This document shows, in pieces, positions 1 to 8,358 of a DNA stretch of 17,647 nt. The DNA is taken from positions 1-17,647 of the forward strand of contig CAMYKF010000304.1 of the NCBI GenBank assembly GCA_947258905.1, read 5' to 3'. A program made the translations under genes and the position numbers. Source of the DNA: an uncultured Pirellulaceae bacterium (lineage in GTDB: Bacteria > Planctomycetota > Planctomycetia > Pirellulales > Pirellulaceae). The first letter of the stretch is position 1, and every line of letters begins with the position of its first letter. The notes under the pieces are model-generated. The model searched no databases. It was not told where the DNA came from and saw only the letters and a list, made by a program, of their open reading frames with translations.

Positions 1-17
1 AAAGTCGCGTGCGCGCA

Positions 18-39
18 GACTGACCAGAGGTTGTCAGTC
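18..39. repeat. short perfect inverted repeat (hairpin)
   Basis: A 7-bp perfect inverted repeat (GACTGAC ... GTCAGTC) encloses an 8-base loop. No T-tract follows on either strand, so it does not look like an intrinsic terminator. It lies in the first 169 bases, where I see no convincing gene. It could be a processing hairpin or a chance structure. Confidence 0.3.
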
Positions 40-169
40 ATGTGAGCCGCATTATAGTTGCCTTGCATTGCGGTTCAAACCGGCAGACAAGACACGCTAC
101 AACCGGGACCAGTCGCCAGAAACAATGGTGGCGGCACGTCAGGAACGCGGCCGCGCCGTAACGCCCGAT

Positions 170-451
170 TCAGTCTTCCTGACCCGTATACTCCTGATCC
201 TCCTGGCCCTCCACCGGCAGACCGTGCCGTTCGTCCAGCCAGTGTCCCAGATCTATCTGTTGGCACCGCACGCTGCAAAACGGAAACACCTTGCTGGTTT
301 CCCGATTAAAAGGATGGCCGCACAAACTGCAATGGGCCAGTTCGGACGCTGATGAAGAGGAGCCATTCGGCACGCGCAAGCCCGATTTGGGCGGAACCTC
401 GACCCACGACATTCGCGAATTTTCGTTTTTACCTGAACCTGATCTACTCAT
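170..451 (-). CDS. yacG: YacG-type zinc-binding DNA gyrase inhibitor
   Basis: Small zinc-ribbon protein of the YacG family. E. coli YacG binds the GyrB C-terminal region and inhibits gyrase. The family signature is clear: CSLC at residues 41-44 and FCSVRC at 58-63 give four zinc-ligand cysteines (41, 44, 59, 63), followed by the diagnostic QQIDLGHWLDE and an acidic C-terminal tail. I chose the ATG at 451, which overlaps the stop codon of the upstream dehydrogenase gene by 8 bp and gives 93 aa. A TTG at 472 (100 aa) and an ATG at 412 (80 aa) are alternatives. Family members are usually about 60-70 aa, so the roughly 40-residue Ser-rich N-terminal leader is long and its first part may not be translated. 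It is the last gene of a kinase-dehydrogenase-yacG operon. The family call is secure; the start is not. Confidence 0.85.
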   Translation of the reverse strand: MSRSGSGKNENSRMSWVEVPPKSGLRVPNGSSSSASELAHCSLCGHPFNRETSKVFPFCSVRCQQIDLGHWLDERHGLPVEGQEDQEYTGQED

Positions 452-3400
452 CCTGGCTAACCTGCTGTTCAACGGTGCGGTCCGGAGTGGTCTGGCTGGA
501 GAGGAATTCGATCAAGTCCCGAATTTCGCTCAAGCTCAGTTTCTCGGTGACGTCATCCGGCATGGCGGATTGGCCGCGCCGCATCTCTTCGATATCCGCC
601 TGCGGTATATGTACCATAATGGCATCTGCCGTGATGATTGACAATGTTTCCCCGGTGGATGTTTTAGGCACGCCAATATGCGTGTTGCCGTCGATATCGA
701 CAACCACGACGGTTTCAAAGTTCTCCGTAATCGTCTTGTTGGGCTCGATGAGCGATTCCAGCAACAGCGCACGCTCGCGCTGCTTGCCAATCTCCGACAG
801 GTTGGGGCCCACGTCACCACCGCTGCCCTGGATTTTATGACAACGCAAACAGGAGACATCCAGACGATTGTGGAAGATGCCCGATCCCGCCTCGGCATTG
901 CCCCCCTCCAGCGTCATGCGAAAGGTAAATTGCGGATCGGCGGATTCCCTCTGCTCCCGAAACTCGTCTCGCATCTGCCGCAGCCGGTCGTCCTCACGCT
1001 GCTCAACAGCCAGCCACAAATCCAGGCGTGAATCCGGCGGTATCTGATCGAACTGGCCCAGCAATCGGGCCAGCATCGTAGCGGACGGCTCATCACTCAT
1101 CTCACCAAGAATTGAGAGGGCATTTTGTCGTTCCGCCCGGTCGTCGCTGTTGGCTGCTTTTTCCAGCCACGGCAGGACAGCGTCATCGGATTGCCGGGCC
1201 AAATAACGGCAGGCAGCCATCCGCAACGCGCTTTGCTCACTGGCCAACGCCAGCTGGATGATGTCGTCACGGTCCGGCGTGGAAAATTCCAGCAGCGTCG
1301 TCAGTGCCCACACCTGATCATCGCCCTGTGCCGACTGGATCATCTCCCGCAATCGCGGTTCGACTTCAGGCAATCGCATGTTGCCTGCCAGTCGCAACGC
1401 GGCGCTGGCAAGCCGTTGATCGAGGTGGGAGTCATTTCCGATCAGTCCCCGGACGATCAAACTGGCATCTGCCCGGGCCTCGGTCGGCAGTGGTCGCCAC
1501 ATGCCCAATACATGATCCAGTGTCGGCGGTGCATCCCACTGGCCCAGCATCTCAATCGCGTCCAGCCGCCGCTCGTGGATCTGCGTCGAATCATGAATGA
1601 ACGATTGAAGGCGCGCCAGTGAATCCGCCTCCCCTAATCGAAAGTTCGCATTGATCACGCGACGCGCCAGCGGATCGGTCATTGCCGAATCGCCAGCCAG
1701 TTTTGCCAGGTCCGGCATCAATTCCGGGATCGGCAAATCATGGATGGCTCGTGCGGCTTCCAGAACGACACGCGGCTGCGAATCGAGCAACAGCTTTTTC
1801 AGCAGGTCCGTATGAATTTGTCCGCGCTGCGCGCGTTTTCTCAACGCCACGACGGTTGCCAGACGAACCGCGGGCTGCTCATGCGCGGCCACATAATCCA
1901 GCGACTTACCGAGTTGACTGAGTGCCATGATGCCAGCGTGCCGCAGCATGGGATCGCGGTCGGCGTTGGCGGCCAGCATGTCAGCGATTTCGTTAACGGC
2001 AGATGGAATACCCGCTTTGCCTGCGGCCATGGTTGCAAAATACTGCACACGCGGATATTCGCTGGCGAGCAGCGGCAGCAGCCTTGATGCGAGCGTCGAT
2101 CGCCATGTGGCGTCATCAGGAGCCCGTTCCAGCAACTCACCGCTCAGACGGGACGCGTGCGCCTGCACTTCAGGATCCACGTCACTTAATGATTCGCCCA
2201 ATAGCACTGCAAACGACTCATGCAATGCAGGGTCTGCCGGATTGGCCCGCACCAGTTGATCGAGGCCCCACAGCCCGTGCAACCGACCGACCCGCCAGGT
2301 TGTGAATCGGGCTGCCGTCTCCAGAGAGGCCGCCGATCCGCGTCGCACCAACTCGAATTGCGCCTGCATGCGCACCCGGCGATCCGCATGATTCAGCAAC
2401 TGCAACAAGCGACCTTCACGCAGCGCGGACCAGTCGCCCGCCAACAACTCTTGCACTTGCCGGATGGCCGCCTGGTCTGCGCCAGAGTCCGAAAACGCGT
2501 ACACCCGGCCCTTGCCCAGCCCGTCCCAACCGTGCACCCAATCGCTGATATACAACCGGCCGTCAGGCCCAAAACAGCAATCCGTGGCCAAAATGTTCCA
2601 GAACGTGTTTTCCTCGTCCACGATCTCGAAAAAGGCACCCTTGGGATTCAGGCGAAACGTCTTCACGCCACTGCCCGTCGTTTGACCGCGGAAGTCACAG
2701 AGCAAAAAGCGGCCTTGCAGGTGATCGGAAAAGCCCGTGCCGGGGTAGCAGGCGAATCCTGACGGTCCGTCCGCGAAATTGTTGATCGGAGGCACGATAT
2801 ACGCCGGTGTCGAATCGGGATCGTAAGGATGCCAGATCCGCTCGCGGTTAAACGGTCCCCGATCCGGCAGATACTGGTACTCCATCCGCCAGCCGGAATC
2901 GCCGCCCTCGACGACGTACACCATACGGGCCCGGTCGCCGCTGTCGGAGTTGTTGTCGCCGGTAAACAGATTGCCGTTATCGTCGAAGGCGAGTTCCTGC
3001 GGGTTGCGCAGCCCGGTCGCGACAACTTCCAGATTCGAACCGTCCAGTTCGCAGCGGAAAACGGCCCCCGAAGACGGATCCGAAATCTGTTCGTTAACGT
3101 GATAGCCTCGATCACCGATGGAAAAGTACAGCCGCCCGTCGGGGCCGATAATCAATCCGTGCAGGTCATGCCCGCGAAACGCAAAACGGACGCCAAATCC
3201 GTCATGCAACGCCGTCCGCTTATCGGCGACTCTGTCGCCGTCCTGGTCTTCGAGCTTCCACAATCGCGGAATGCAGGTGTAGTACAACACGCCGTCGACA
3301 AACAGCGCCCCTGCGCCGGTCCCTTCCTCGATGGCGTTAAAGCGATCGGCAAACACGGTGGATCGGTCCGCCCGGCCATCGCCATCGGTGTCCTCCAGCA

Positions 3401-3815
3401 ATCGAATGCGATCATCCTGGCGAGTGTATTCAACGGCTGCCTCACCCAGATGTCGGCGGATGTAGGCCAGTCGATCGGCGACGGTTTGCGCCGCCAGATC
3501 CTCTTCCAGCCATTCAGGATGGTTGCGGTTGTCTTCGATACCGCGTTCCTGTCGAAAGGATTCGCAGACAAACACGCGACCGCGTGCATCGATGTCGATC
3601 GCAACCGGATTGGCGACGTCGGGTTCGGCCGCAAACACTTCCGCTGTGACCCCTTCGGGGATCAGAAATACCTGCATCGCCCTCTGCGCTTCGTCACTGG
3701 CGGCGGCGATAGCTGGTTCTTGCGGAGGCGGTGTTTGTGCCGCGAGAGGACCGGGAAGAACGACAGGCAAAACCGCAACCGCCAGGCAGGCGGAACGAAT
3801 CAGGTTGTGCATCAT
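444..3815 (-). CDS. secreted PVC-type dehydrogenase with HEAT repeats and C-terminal heme-binding domain
   Basis: A 1123-aa exported protein of the planctomycete/verrucomicrobial membrane-bound dehydrogenase type. A Sec signal peptide (about residues 1-26, ending LAAQ) leads into a beta-propeller resembling glucose/sorbosone dehydrogenases (about 45-440), with repeated blade motifs such as GPDGRLYFSIGDRG and a CCFGPDGRLYISDWVHGWDG segment. A long alpha-helical HEAT-repeat region follows (about 450-930). The C-terminal cytochrome c domain has CLRCH with heme cysteines C989 and C992 and His ligand H993, then GPNLSEIG. M1085 in SAMPDD is the likely distal ligand, followed by the usual LSLSEIRDLIEFL end. 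It probably oxidises a sugar or alcohol outside the cytoplasmic membrane and passes electrons to the heme; the substrate is unknown. No other transmembrane segment is evident. Its ATG overlaps the kinase stop (ATGA), and yacG overlaps its own end. Confidence 0.9.
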   Translation of the reverse strand: MMHNLIRSACLAVAVLPVVLPGPLAAQTPPPQEPAIAAASDEAQRAMQVFLIPEGVTAEVFAAEPDVANPVAIDIDARGRVFVCESFRQERGIEDNRNHPEWLEEDLAAQTVADRLAYIRRHLGEAAVEYTRQDDRIRLLEDTDGDGRADRSTVFADRFNAIEEGTGAGALFVDGVLYYTCIPRLWKLEDQDGDRVADKRTALHDGFGVRFAFRGHDLHGLIIGPDGRLYFSIGDRGYHVNEQISDPSSGAVFRCELDGSNLEVVATGLRNPQELAFDDNGNLFTGDNNSDSGDRARMVYVVEGGDSGWRMEYQYLPDRGPFNRERIWHPYDPDSTPAYIVPPINNFADGPSGFACYPGTGFSDHLQGRFLLCDFRGQTTGSGVKTFRLNPKGAFFEIVDEENTFWNILATDCCFGPDGRLYISDWVHGWDGLGKGRVYAFSDSGADQAAIRQVQELLAGDWSALREGRLLQLLNHADRRVRMQAQFELVRRGSAASLETAARFTTWRVGRLHGLWGLDQLVRANPADPALHESFAVLLGESLSDVDPEVQAHASRLSGELLERAPDDATWRSTLASRLLPLLASEYPRVQYFATMAAGKAGIPSAVNEIADMLAANADRDPMLRHAGIMALSQLGKSLDYVAAHEQPAVRLATVVALRKRAQRGQIHTDLLKKLLLDSQPRVVLEAARAIHDLPIPELMPDLAKLAGDSAMTDPLARRVINANFRLGEADSLARLQSFIHDSTQIHERRLDAIEMLGQWDAPPTLDHVLGMWRPLPTEARADASLIVRGLIGNDSHLDQRLASAALRLAGNMRLPEVEPRLREMIQSAQGDDQVWALTTLLEFSTPDRDDIIQLALASEQSALRMAACRYLARQSDDAVLPWLEKAANSDDRAERQNALSILGEMSDEPSATMLARLLGQFDQIPPDSRLDLWLAVEQREDDRLRQMRDEFREQRESADPQFTFRMTLEGGNAEAGSGIFHNRLDVSCLRCHKIQGSGGDVGPNLSEIGKQRERALLLESLIEPNKTITENFETVVVVDIDGNTHIGVPKTSTGETLSIITADAIMVHIPQADIEEMRRGQSAMPDDVTEKLSLSEIRDLIEFLSSQTTPDRTVEQQVSQDE

Positions 3816-5614
3816 TGATCTGAATTCTCAGCCGGGGTTTCCAGTTTCGCTCGCCGTTTCTCCTGCTCCTCCGTGGCTTTTTGCACCAGGTCGGAAGCCC
3901 AGGCATCCTCGCCGTAGATGTCGATAATCGACTGGTACAGATCGATTGCCCAGGCGGGGCTATTTGTCGTGCGGGCTGTGTTCAGAGTTTCCTCGATCAT
4001 GCGTTTACCTTCGGAAATTTGCTTCTGCGCCTTGCGTTCAAGCCTGATGGCCAGCACCTGGGCCATTTCGTATGCTCGCCTGTCATTGTCCGCGAGACGT
4101 TCCCCCTGACTGCGACACAGATTCAGCAGCGACAACATCATCGAGCTGGCCCGTGGAGCATCGCCGGCCTTGATCTCCGCGATTTCCAGAAACTTGCGTT
4201 CGATGCCCGACAGCGGATTACGCTCGGAATCGCGTCGCTGCCCCAAAGTATTACGGTATTTCAGGACCAACATGTATTCAGAGGCTTCGCGCACGCTTTC
4301 CACCTCTTCATGTTCGGGATAGAGGCTCAAAAAACGCTCAATCTCGTTCCTGGCACGGATGGGATAATTTTCATGCTTACGGATTTCCGCCAGCAGGTCC
4401 CCGGCGGGCGGTGGACGAATAATCGCATACCAGACTCCAACTGCCGAAATTCCTATTACGGCCAGCAACGCCAGCACCAGCGGCCAGGCGTTTGTCGATT
4501 CCTCGCCTCGCGTATCATCAAGTTTCTTGTTGCGTTGCTGGGGCGTGACCTCGTTGAAATAGTCCGGGCGACGCGCGGGCAGTTCATCCTGCAATCCGAC
4601 GGGTTCCGCATCAGTGCGTTGATTCGGGTCGGCATCTTTGGAAACCGCGGTGGCCTGGAATTCAGCACCGCTGCGTGCCGATGTGTCACCCTGGCCACGA
4701 TGCCCGGTTGTGTCGGACACAACAAACGTCTTGCCTTCTTCGTCAACCTGGTCGTCGGTCGGCACGACCTGGGTTTCCATCTTGGGCGCGTTCTTGACCG
4801 CTTCCAGCACGTGTTCCAGTTGTCGTCCGGTAGCCAGAGCCGTGGCGAGGCGTCGCGACGGATCTTTCTCCAGCAACCGGTGGATCAGATCGGCCAGCGG
4901 CTTGGGAATGTCCAGGGCAATCTTGTCCAGGCGGCCAGGCGGCTCGGTCGACAACAGGGATTCAAAGGTCTTCTCCACCGTCCCTTGCAAAAAAGGCGGG
5001 CGACCGGCCAGCAGCGAGTACATGACTGCGCCCAGCGAGAACAGGTCGCTGCGCGCATTCGCCACCTTGCCCCGCGCCTGTTCCGGAGCCATGTAATCCA
5101 TGGTGCCCAGCACATTGCCTTCGCTGGTCAGTGACGACGAGCCGAAAGTCTTGGCGATGCCAAAGTCGGTAATCTTGACCTTGCGATCCTGATCGATCAT
5201 CAGGTTACCGGGCTTCAAATCGCGATGAATGATGCCGCGGTCATGAGCGTGCCTCAGGCCGTGACACACCTGAATGCCGATGTCGACGATCTCCTGCCAA
5301 TGGAAGACCTGCCCCTGTTTCTGTTCCTCAAAGAGACTGCTGCCATTGACCAGTTCCATGGCAAAGTACAACACGCCTTCGTCCTGCCCATAGCTGAGCA
5401 GCTGCACGATGTTCTCATGATTGAGTTTCATCAGGGCGTCGATCTCGCCCTCAAAACGATTGCGAAAATGCGTGTCAAACGAAAAGGCTGGCGATAGCGC
5501 CTTGACGGCCACCGTCGTCGTCTCGCCCTCCTCGCGGGCTTCATAGACCGTTCCCATGCCCCCGCGCCCCAGCACTCGCAGCAATTCAAAAGGTCCTAAT
5601 TTTTGAAGTGCCAT
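3812..5614 (-). CDS. transmembrane serine/threonine protein kinase (PknB type)
   Basis: A 600-aa Hanks-type kinase that phosphorylates Ser/Thr on cytoplasmic proteins. The N-terminal catalytic domain (about 7-270) has a complete set of motifs: glycine loop GRGGMGTVY (16-24), VAVK lysine K38, catalytic loop HRDLKPGN (130-137), DFG (150-152), APE (176-178) and DLFSLGAVMYSLLAG (190-204). All catalytic residues are present, so it should be active. A low-complexity acidic/polar juxtamembrane linker (about 275-375) precedes one transmembrane helix (about 376-399). A roughly 200-residue, charged, helical C-terminal domain outside the cytoplasm has no PASTA repeats and no family I recognise; it may be a sensor. 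It is first in an operon with the secreted heme dehydrogenase and yacG. No strong Shine-Dalgarno sequence is visible before the ATG at 5614. Confidence 0.93.
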   Translation of the reverse strand: MALQKLGPFELLRVLGRGGMGTVYEAREEGETTTVAVKALSPAFSFDTHFRNRFEGEIDALMKLNHENIVQLLSYGQDEGVLYFAMELVNGSSLFEEQKQGQVFHWQEIVDIGIQVCHGLRHAHDRGIIHRDLKPGNLMIDQDRKVKITDFGIAKTFGSSSLTSEGNVLGTMDYMAPEQARGKVANARSDLFSLGAVMYSLLAGRPPFLQGTVEKTFESLLSTEPPGRLDKIALDIPKPLADLIHRLLEKDPSRRLATALATGRQLEHVLEAVKNAPKMETQVVPTDDQVDEEGKTFVVSDTTGHRGQGDTSARSGAEFQATAVSKDADPNQRTDAEPVGLQDELPARRPDYFNEVTPQQRNKKLDDTRGEESTNAWPLVLALLAVIGISAVGVWYAIIRPPPAGDLLAEIRKHENYPIRARNEIERFLSLYPEHEEVESVREASEYMLVLKYRNTLGQRRDSERNPLSGIERKFLEIAEIKAGDAPRASSMMLSLLNLCRSQGERLADNDRRAYEMAQVLAIRLERKAQKQISEGKRMIEETLNTARTTNSPAWAIDLYQSIIDIYGEDAWASDLVQKATEEQEKRRAKLETPAENSDQ

Positions 5615-5897
5615 CGAGAAAACACAGGAAAGGATCGCCGGGCAGGTTGCAGCCGAATCGATACGGCCCGACCTTTATTGTATACCAGCCACCGGTTGAT
5701 TTAAGTGCCGAATGCGCGGGACCGTGACAGGACCAGGCTGGCCCCGTCGAAGCTCTCGCATATTTTCGGCAGTTTGTTTGCGAATTTCCCGCACCGGTAC
5801 TCAAAGCCGACAGACGTGGTCGATACAATTCCGGGAACGGCCGGAACCTGGTTCTGCCGTGAACCTGAACGATTGCCTTCATTTAACGAGTCGACTG
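5615..5897. promoter_or_regulatory. divergent intergenic region between the kinase operon and the TPR gene
   Basis: This 283-base gap separates two divergently read units, so it should hold promoters for both. On the minus strand a TACAAT box (5682-5677) in an AT-rich patch is a possible -10 element for the kinase operon. The hexamer about 17 bp upstream (CTTAAA, 5705-5700) is a poor -35 match. An open frame runs in from 5712 upstream of the TPR gene, but its first 62 residues look non-coding and the signal peptide begins at 5898. The promoter call is weak. Confidence 0.25.
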
Positions 5898-7421
5898 ATG
5901 ATTCGATCCCCGCTTTTCCCGCTGCTCCTGGTCATCGGCAGCTGCGCCGCAATGGTGGCGCCGGCGCAGCCGGCCGCTGCACTGCAGGCCTTGTCACCTT
6001 CCCGCAATCGTCCGGTGCAATCCGGTGAAGACGACCGCATCGACAATGCACTGGGGCAAGCCAACGCGGCCAACGTGGAGCCATCCAAAGCGCTGCTGGA
6101 CGCCATGAACAAGATGATCCCGATTGAAATAATCGGTAGTGAACTGGAAGCTCCGATGCGGGAGATCGCCCGCAAGTTCCTTACCGGATCAACCGGGGAG
6201 GCGGTCGCAGAACTGGAAGCTCTGCACCAGGCCAATCCGGAGTTGCCCCCGCCACCCGTGCTGGTTTCGGGGATGTTGTTTACCGCCGGCAATACGGCAC
6301 AAGCGCGACAGTGGCTGGAAAAAGCGGCTGCCGAATTTCCCGAGTACCCCACGTCCTTTAACGGCTTTGCCCGATTGGCAATTTCCGACCGGCGAATCGC
6401 TGATGCCGAGGCCCTGCTGGAAAAGGTGCAGCGACTCATCGAGACGGGCTCCTGGTCGGAAGCGCAAATGCGGCTGTTCCGTATCGAGTATCTGGACGGT
6501 GTAACCGATGTGGCAATCGCGCGGCAACAACTGGACGCAGCCCGCAGCCACCTGCAGGAACTGCAACAGTTTCTGCCCGAAAACGACCGTGTCGTGGTGC
6601 GTCTGGCGCAAATTGAATTCGATCTGGGCAATACCGATGCCAGTCTCGGTCACTTGAACTCGGCACGCTCCCTGAATCCGGAAATCCGCATACCGGAAGT
6701 CATCATTTCGGAATGGTATTTGCGCAAAAAGGACTGGGATGCGTCCGAGAAATGGATCGTTGCCGCGGCCGACGCCAACCCGGAGGACGCCGCCGTACAA
6801 CTGGATCATGCACGCTGGTTGTTGCAAAACGAAAAGTTGCCCGAGGCTCTGGCGGCCGTCCAAAAGGCCGAGGAGTTGGGCATGAGCAATTACATCGTGG
6901 AATATCTGCGGGGGCAGGTGGCCTTTGCCCGGCGCTCCTACGGTGTGGCCGAAATGCACTTCCAGCAAATCCTCGACGGCCGACCCGGCGACGCCGATGC
7001 CACCAACATGCTTGCCTTGAGTCTGATTGAAAGCGACGACGAATCAAAGCAAAGCCGCGGCCTCGAACTCGCCGTCATGAACCAGCGGATGTATCCGCGC
7101 AGTGCCACCGCCATGGCATCAGTGGGCTGGATCTACTATCGCATGGGCAAACTGGCCGAAGCCGAAGCGGCTTTCCGACAAGTCATTGCAGCCGGGTCTT
7201 TGGAGCCGTCCGCCAGTTACTTTGTCGCCGCGTTCCTCAATCAGCGCGGAGAATATCAAAATGCCCAACAGCTTCTGGAATCAGCCATCGCCAGCCGGGA
7301 CTATTTCATGTTTCGCGACGCAGCAGCCGACCTGCTGAACAAGGTCAACACCCGACTGGCAGCGCAAAGCGACCCCGCGCAACAGCCGAATGACGCTGCC
7401 CAACCCGACGACGGTAACTAA
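5898..7421 (+). CDS. exported tetratricopeptide-repeat (TPR) protein
   Basis: A 507-aa all-helical protein, probably a protein-interaction scaffold outside the cytoplasmic membrane. I chose the ATG at 5898 rather than 5712 because it opens directly into a hydrophobic signal sequence (LFPLLLVIGSC, then an Ala/Pro-rich stretch). C16 in VIGSC could be a lipobox cysteine; cleavage by signal peptidase I after the Ala-rich segment is the alternative. From about residue 90 to 480 there are degenerate TPR units, for example AEALLEKVQRLIETG, the clear unit AMASVGWIYYRMGKLAEAEA with a following AAFRQVI, and NQRGEYQNAQQLLESAI. The C-terminal tail is Gln/Asp/Pro-rich and probably disordered. Similar exported TPR proteins are common in planctomycetes. 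It lies upstream of fpr on the same strand, but the 126-bp gap leaves co-transcription open. No specific function can be assigned. Confidence 0.8.
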   Translation: MIRSPLFPLLLVIGSCAAMVAPAQPAAALQALSPSRNRPVQSGEDDRIDNALGQANAANVEPSKALLDAMNKMIPIEIIGSELEAPMREIARKFLTGSTGEAVAELEALHQANPELPPPPVLVSGMLFTAGNTAQARQWLEKAAAEFPEYPTSFNGFARLAISDRRIADAEALLEKVQRLIETGSWSEAQMRLFRIEYLDGVTDVAIARQQLDAARSHLQELQQFLPENDRVVVRLAQIEFDLGNTDASLGHLNSARSLNPEIRIPEVIISEWYLRKKDWDASEKWIVAAADANPEDAAVQLDHARWLLQNEKLPEALAAVQKAEELGMSNYIVEYLRGQVAFARRSYGVAEMHFQQILDGRPGDADATNMLALSLIESDDESKQSRGLELAVMNQRMYPRSATAMASVGWIYYRMGKLAEAEAAFRQVIAAGSLEPSASYFVAAFLNQRGEYQNAQQLLESAIASRDYFMFRDAAADLLNKVNTRLAAQSDPAQQPNDAAQPDDGN

Positions 7422-7547
7422 ACTCCCCAGGCACAAAAGCAACGCTTGTTTTGCTGATCCATATCTTCGGCCACGCGACCGACGACCGACAGCGTTTCAG
7501 GAACCAAAAGAACAACCACCCTTCAACCATTGATTCAGGATTAACTC

Positions 7548-8294
7548 ATGGCGCTGAGCTGGTGCCCGGGAACCATTATCGATCGCAAGGTTTGGACCGA
7601 AGGCTTGTTCACGATTCGTGTCGATGTGGAAGGCGTCAACGAATTTGTGCCGGGTCAGTTTCTGCAAATCGGCTATCAAAACGACGACAAGCATATCCAC
7701 CGTCCTTACTCCGTGGCCTCGCCCTGGGGCCGTGAGATTGAGTTCTTTATCGTGCGCGTTGATGACGGCGAGTTGACGCCGTGGCTGTGGGAGCGAGGCG
7801 CGGGCGACCCGCTGGACGTCAGTCAGGGAGCTGCCGGGAGCTTTACGCTGAAGAAGACACCGCGGGCGGAAGTCCTGTGGCTGGTGGCCACCGGCACCGG
7901 GTTGGCACCGTACATCGCCATGCTTCGCACCGACGAGCCATGGCAGGATTACCGCAAAATCGTTGTCGTGCACGGGGCGCGAGTCGGCGAGGACCTGGCC
8001 TATGCCGACGAATTTAACCAGATGGCAAGCGATCGCCCTGGCAGGTTCAGCTACATTCCCACGGTGACCCGGGAGGATGTCCCGGACGTGCTGCGCGGCC
8101 GTATTCCCGCACTGCTGGCCGATGGATCGCTGGAATCAGCCGCCGGCAGTCCCATGAACGCCGACAACAGTGCCGTGATGTTATGCGGCAATCCCGCCAT
8201 GCTGGACGACATGGAAAAGCTGCTGGAAACGCGGCAGATGAAGCGGCACCGCAGCAAATCCCCGGGCCATATCGTGCTGGAAAGATACTGGTAG
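7548..8294 (+). CDS. fpr: ferredoxin--NADP(+) reductase (Fpr type)
   Basis: A 248-aa FAD enzyme that moves electrons between NADP(H) and ferredoxin or flavodoxin in the cytoplasm. The FAD-binding barrel has HRPYSVAS (51-58) and the NADP domain has VATGTGLAPY (113-122) and MLCGNPAML (211-219). It matches enterobacterial Fpr closely in the second half: GRIPALL, a short loop with SPMN, the ETRQM segment, and a C-terminal ERYW that parallels the VEHYW end of E. coli Fpr, whose aromatic tail contacts FAD. Length is normal for this class. The ATG follows AGGA with 7-base spacing. It lies 64 bp or less from the start of the murB transcript region on the same strand. Fpr often supplies electrons for biosynthesis or oxidative-stress repair; its partner ferredoxin is not in this window. 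Confidence 0.95.
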   Translation: MALSWCPGTIIDRKVWTEGLFTIRVDVEGVNEFVPGQFLQIGYQNDDKHIHRPYSVASPWGREIEFFIVRVDDGELTPWLWERGAGDPLDVSQGAAGSFTLKKTPRAEVLWLVATGTGLAPYIAMLRTDEPWQDYRKIVVVHGARVGEDLAYADEFNQMASDRPGRFSYIPTVTREDVPDVLRGRIPALLADGSLESAAGSPMNADNSAVMLCGNPAMLDDMEKLLETRQMKRHRSKSPGHIVLERYW

Positions 8295-8358
8295 ATTCTG
8301 TTACATTGGCCGCTCCACGCATTGATGCTGACTGACAGCCCCGGACCAGGTAACAGGC

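Noticed and set aside
71..83. GGTTCAAAC resembling a tRNA T-loop
   Set aside because: The flanking bases do not form a 5-bp T-stem and no anticodon or acceptor arm can be placed around it.
3881..5134. 417-codon open frame on the plus strand opposite the kinase gene, and a similar one at 2829-3818
   Set aside because: Both are antisense to genes with full family motifs, and their translations show no domain or signal pattern.
5712..5897. Upstream extension of the TPR gene from an ATG at 5712
   Set aside because: The extra 62 residues are Arg/Thr-rich with no conserved look and would bury the signal peptide; the ATG at 5898 starts directly in it.
7438..7465. Possible terminator after the TPR gene (AGCAA ... 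TTGCT with T-rich loop)
   Set aside because: The stem is only about 5 bp and AT-rich, and no T-tract follows it.
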